DNA of 15,334 nt from JAEUIA01 sp034440255 (GTDB lineage Bacteria; Planctomycetota; UBA1135; GCA-002686595). Where the stretch lies: assembly GCA_034440255.1 (NCBI GenBank), contig JAWXBU010000208.1, positions 1-15,334 of the forward strand. The letters run 5' to 3'. The translations under genes were made by a program, and so were the position numbers. Below, piece after piece: positions 15,275-15,334 of this stretch (the first letter of the stretch is position 1; each line of letters begins with the position of its first letter). The notes under the pieces were generated by a model. The model saw only the letters and a program-made list of their open reading frames with translations, did not search any database and was not told where the DNA came from.

Positions 15275-15334
15275 GTGCCGGTCCGCCGCTCCCCCTTCTG
15301 CCGCCTTTGTCGCCGCCCCGGTCAAGGCCCACAG
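15275..15334 (+). CDS. Possible start of a further gene, cut by window edge (low confidence)
   Basis: A GTG at 15275 has AGAGGA 4 bases upstream and opens a frame to the window end, reading VPVRRSPFCRLCRRPGQGPQ. The FCRLC segment contains a Cys-x2-Cys pair, as in small zinc-binding proteins, but 20 residues are too few for an assignment. The short spacing makes the start only fair. The segment may equally be non-coding spacer after the operon. Confidence 0.2.
   Translation, partial: MPVRRSPFCRLCRRPGQGPQ

Noticed and set aside
13703..15325. Minus-strand frame of 540 codons covering both CNNM genes
   Set aside because: The opposite strand encodes clear CNNM proteins; the frame begins with the 27-bp repeat translated as a short peptide repeat, which is artefactual.

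Overview
The window is a compact, GC-rich bacterial segment. It has many GTG starts, several gene overlaps and almost no non-coding space apart from two short intergenic zones. No rRNA, tRNA, CRISPR array or insertion sequence was seen. The gene set fits a Gram-negative-type bacterium: two candidate lipoproteins, a type IV pilus/type II secretion motor and a membrane histidine kinase. The DUF1573 (CGCT-motif) lipoprotein and the tandem PilB-like genes make Planctomycetota a reasonable guess. That assignment is inference; no taxonomic marker gene is present.

Left part, minus strand (1-3142): a small unrecognised lipoprotein gene overlaps the start of a pyruvate, phosphate dikinase gene. The dikinase runs off the left edge and lacks roughly its last 90 residues, including the catalytic-cysteine motif. 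A 205-bp divergent intergenic region (3143-3347) separates this pair from a plus-strand gene for a long lipoprotein. That lipoprotein combines a Lys/Ala-rich helical segment of 11-residue repeats with DUF1573-type beta domains. Its gene ends at a strong inverted repeat that probably acts as a terminator.

Middle (5223-5868): the only sizeable stretch without a confident gene. It contains a degenerate 21-bp tandem repeat of about 16-17 units (5310-5660) that reads as a heptapeptide repeat on the plus strand and stays open on the minus strand as well. About 205 bp of leader follow.

Right part, plus strand (5869-15181): a probable seven-gene operon. The order is PilB/GspE-type ATPase, PilT-type ATPase, second PilB/GspE-type ATPase, PilC/GspF membrane platform, NtrB/PilS-like sensor kinase, CNNM/CorC-family membrane protein with a C-terminal CorC/HlyC domain, and a second CNNM-family protein without that domain. 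Four junctions are identical 4-bp GTGA start/stop overlaps. The first four genes can supply assembly, retraction and the inner-membrane platform of a pilus-like machine; pilins, prepilin peptidase, alignment proteins and secretin must lie elsewhere. The kinase may regulate the machine, and the CNNM pair probably acts in divalent cation handling. After the operon there are 2.7 copies of a perfect 27-bp palindromic repeat, and possibly the start of another gene.

I did not find a clearly new defence or biosynthetic system. The most unusual items are the two-strand-open heptad repeat, the ATPase-retraction-ATPase arrangement with a diverged Walker B region in the first ATPase, the 11-mer repeat lipoprotein and the 27-bp palindromic repeat.
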